Assembly: GCA_964396505.1 (NCBI GenBank) | Contig: CAYNFJ010000101.1 | Coordinates: forward strand, 1-7,635 | DNA length: 7,635 bases | Origin: DQTL01 sp964396505 | Lineage (GTDB): Bacteria; Bacteroidota; Bacteroidia; Flavobacteriales; Flavobacteriaceae | Reading direction: 5' to 3' | Shown: in pieces, positions 5,507 to 7,635 of the stretch | Layout: each line of letters opens with the position of its first letter | How positions within the stretch are numbered: position 1 is the stretch's first letter | The notes under the pieces: model-generated | Databases searched by the model: none | Told to the model about the DNA's origin: nothing | The model's input: only the letters and a program-made list of their open reading frames with translations | Made by a program: the position numbers and the translations under genes

Positions 5507-7635
5507 ATGGCATTTGATATAGATATGATTCAAAAGGTTTATCAAGAATTACCTTCAAAAATTGAAAAAATACGTACGGTATTGAATAGACCTTTGACTT
5601 TGACTGAGAAAATTTTATATTCTCATTTACATCCCACAACAAAATTAGAAGAATATAAAAGAGGATCTTCTTATGTAAATTTTGCCCCCAACCGGGTAGC
5701 GATGCAAGATGCCACAGCTCAAATGGCATTGCTCCAATTTATGCAAGCAGGAAAAGACAAAGTTGCGGTTCCTTCTACCACTCACTTGGATCATTTGATT
5801 CAAGCCCGTATTGGTGCTGATAAAGATTTACAAGAAGCCATTAATAAGAATAACGAAGTATATAATTTTCTAGAATCTGTGTCTTCTAAATACGGAATTG
5901 GATTTTGGAAACCCGGAGCAGGAATCATCCACCAAGTCGTTTTGGAAAATTACGCTTTTCCCGGTGGTATGATGATAGGAACCGATTCTCATACTGTCAA
6001 TGCCGGCGGTTTGGGAATGATTGCTATTGGTGTAGGAGGCGCTGATGCCGTAGATGTCATGGCAGGAATGCCTTGGGAACTTAAAATGCCGAAACTTATC
6101 GGAGTAAAACTTACCGGTAAACTCAATGGTTGGACTGCTCCTAAAGATGTGATATTAACTGTAGCCGGTATCTTAACCGCCAAAGGCGGTACCGGGGCTG
6201 TTATAGAATATTTCGGAGAAGGTGCATTGAGTTTATCAGGAACCGGAAAAGGCACCATTTGTAATATGGGAGCCGAGGTAGGCGCTACTACTTCTACCTT
6301 TGGTTACGATGCGGCAATGGAACGCTATTTACGAGCTACCGGAAGAGCTGATGTAGCCGATGCTGCCAACAAAGTAAAAGAACATTTAACCGGTGATTCC
6401 GAAGTATATGCAGAACCTGAAAAATATTTTGATCAAGTCATCGAAATTAATCTAGACACCTTAACACCGCATTTAAACGGACCTTTTACTCCGGATTTAG
6501 CCACACCGGTTGCTGAAATGAAGGAAGCTGCTAAAGCCAATGATTGGCCTACCGATATAGAATGGGCATTGATAGGTTCTTGTACCAATTCTTCTTATGA
6601 AGACTTAACCCGAGCCGCCTCTATTATCAAAGACGCATTGGACAAAGGCGTAAAACCCAAAGCCACTTTGGGAATCAATCCCGGGTCAGAACAGGTTCGT
6701 TTTACGGCAGAACGAGATGGATTGATTGATATCTTTAAAAAAGCCGGTGCAAAAATATTTACCAATGCGTGTGGTCCCTGTATTGGACAATGGGCACGTC
6801 CGGGAGCTGAAAAAGAAGAAAAAAATTCTATCGTACATTCCTTCAATCGTAATTTTAGAAAAAGAGCTGATGGAAATCCCAATACCAATGCTTTTGTAGC
6901 GTCTCCTGAAATGGTTGCTGCTATTGCATTATCCGGAAAATTGGATTTCAACCCACTCACCGACACCTTGCTTAATGAAAATGGCAAAGCGGTGAAACTG
7001 GCAGAACCTACAGGATTTGAATTGCCTCCCAAAGGTTTTGATGTAAAAGATAACGGCTATCAAGCTCCGGCAGAAGATGGTAGTAATATTGAAATTACAG
7101 TAGATCCGAATTCAGATCGACTACAACTCTTAACACCATTTGAACCTTGGAACGGTAAAGATTATACCGATATGAAATTACTCATCAAGGCGTATGGAAA
7201 ATGTACCACCGACCATATATCTATGGCGGGTCCTTGGTTAAAATACAGGGGGCATTTGGACAATATCTCTAACAACTGTTTGATTGGCGCCATCAATGCT
7301 TTCAATATGGAGGCCAATAAGGTAAAAAGCCAACTTACCGGTGAATATGGTCCGGTTCCTGCTACCCAAAGAGCCTATAAAGCCGCCGGTATAGCAACGG
7401 TAGTAGTCGGAGATGAAAACTACGGAGAAGGTTCTTCCAGAGAACATGCCGCAATGGAACCCAGACATTTGGGAATCAAGGTAGTAGTTGTCAAATCATT
7501 TGCCCGTATTCACGAAACCAACCTTAAAAAACAAGGAATGTTAGGAGTTACTTTTGTCAACCCTAATGATTATGATAAAGTACAGGAAGATGATACCATT
7601 TCAATTTTGGGATTAACCGATTTTAAACCCGGCAA
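5507..7635 (+). CDS. acn: aconitate hydratase, mitochondrial type (3' end outside the window)
   Basis: This [4Fe-4S] enzyme interconverts citrate and isocitrate in the TCA cycle. The frame runs without a stop from the ATG at 5507 to the window end, giving 709 complete codons. By comparison with mature mitochondrial aconitase about 45 residues are missing. Cluster ligands are Cys359 (GSCTNSSYED), Cys422 and Cys425 (ACGPCIGQW). Other active-site segments are DHLI (Asp95-His96), DSHTVNAGG (Asp160, His162), the swivel-domain start CTTDHIS and GEGSSREHAA (Ser643, Ser644, Arg645). The motif wording and numbering follow mitochondrial ACO2 closely, unlike AcnB and unlike the longer IRP/AcnA type. A mitochondrial-like aconitase is known from Bacteroides fragilis, so this fits the phylum. 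The start is supported by the promoter at 5441-5472 and a family-length N-terminus. Open frames on the opposite strand are shadows. Confidence 0.97.
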   Translation, partial: MAFDIDMIQKVYQELPSKIEKIRTVLNRPLTLTEKILYSHLHPTTKLEEYKRGSSYVNFAPNRVAMQDATAQMALLQFMQAGKDKVAVPSTTHLDHLIQARIGADKDLQEAINKNNEVYNFLESVSSKYGIGFWKPGAGIIHQVVLENYAFPGGMMIGTDSHTVNAGGLGMIAIGVGGADAVDVMAGMPWELKMPKLIGVKLTGKLNGWTAPKDVILTVAGILTAKGGTGAVIEYFGEGALSLSGTGKGTICNMGAEVGATTSTFGYDAAMERYLRATGRADVADAANKVKEHLTGDSEVYAEPEKYFDQVIEINLDTLTPHLNGPFTPDLATPVAEMKEAAKANDWPTDIEWALIGSCTNSSYEDLTRAASIIKDALDKGVKPKATLGINPGSEQVRFTAERDGLIDIFKKAGAKIFTNACGPCIGQWARPGAEKEEKNSIVHSFNRNFRKRADGNPNTNAFVASPEMVAAIALSGKLDFNPLTDTLLNENGKAVKLAEPTGFELPPKGFDVKDNGYQAPAEDGSNIEITVDPNSDRLQLLTPFEPWNGKDYTDMKLLIKAYGKCTTDHISMAGPWLKYRGHLDNISNNCLIGAINAFNMEANKVKSQLTGEYGPVPATQRAYKAAGIATVVVGDENYGEGSSREHAAMEPRHLGIKVVVVKSFARIHETNLKKQGMLGVTFVNPNDYDKVQEDDTISILGLTDFKPG

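Noticed and set aside
6595..7032. 145-residue minus-strand open frame inside acn
   Set aside because: It is fully covered by a well-conserved aconitase frame. The long antisense frame is explained by codon composition.

Overview
The window looks like an ordinary chromosomal stretch from an aerobic member of the Bacteroidota, most likely a flavobacterium-like organism. The evidence is AT-rich DNA, A-rich leaders without Shine-Dalgarno sequences, several matches to the Bacteroidota promoter pattern TTTG-N(~20)-TAnnTTTG, an arginyl-tRNA synthetase with a KMKSREG loop, a small lipoprotein typical of this phylum, and a mitochondrial-type aconitase. The assignment is inferred from these traits and not from a database search.

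Layout. Positions 1-93 hold a promoter and a small dyad. Positions 94-1866 (+) encode arginyl-tRNA synthetase (argS). Positions 1986-3011 (+) encode a 341-residue lipoprotein of unknown function, with a C-terminal motif resembling alpha/alpha-toroid repeats. It converges on a minus-strand gene (3050-3688) for a 212-residue, highly charged, repeat-built helical protein resembling LEA/apolipoprotein-type proteins. The two genes share a bidirectional terminator at 2999-3027 whose stem contains the lipoprotein stop codon. The 3689-3940 intergenic region holds the minus-strand promoter, a perfect 15-bp hairpin with a T-run, and the -7 element of the next gene. Positions 3941-5329 (+) encode dihydrolipoyl dehydrogenase (lpdA). 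Positions 5507-7635 (+) encode aconitate hydratase, cut by the window end with roughly 45 residues missing.

How the genes relate. lpdA and acn both serve central oxidative carbon metabolism: the E3 subunit of 2-oxoacid dehydrogenase complexes, and the second TCA step. They lie in tandem, but acn has a good promoter of its own. argS is housekeeping. The lipoprotein and the repeat protein have no evident functional link to their neighbours beyond the shared terminator.

I found no mobile element, CRISPR array, tRNA, rRNA, toxin-antitoxin pair or defence gene. The least explained items are the 11-11-11-7 repeat architecture of the minus-strand protein, the orphan hairpin before lpdA, and the toroid-like lipoprotein. 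No gene-free stretch exceeds 300 bases.
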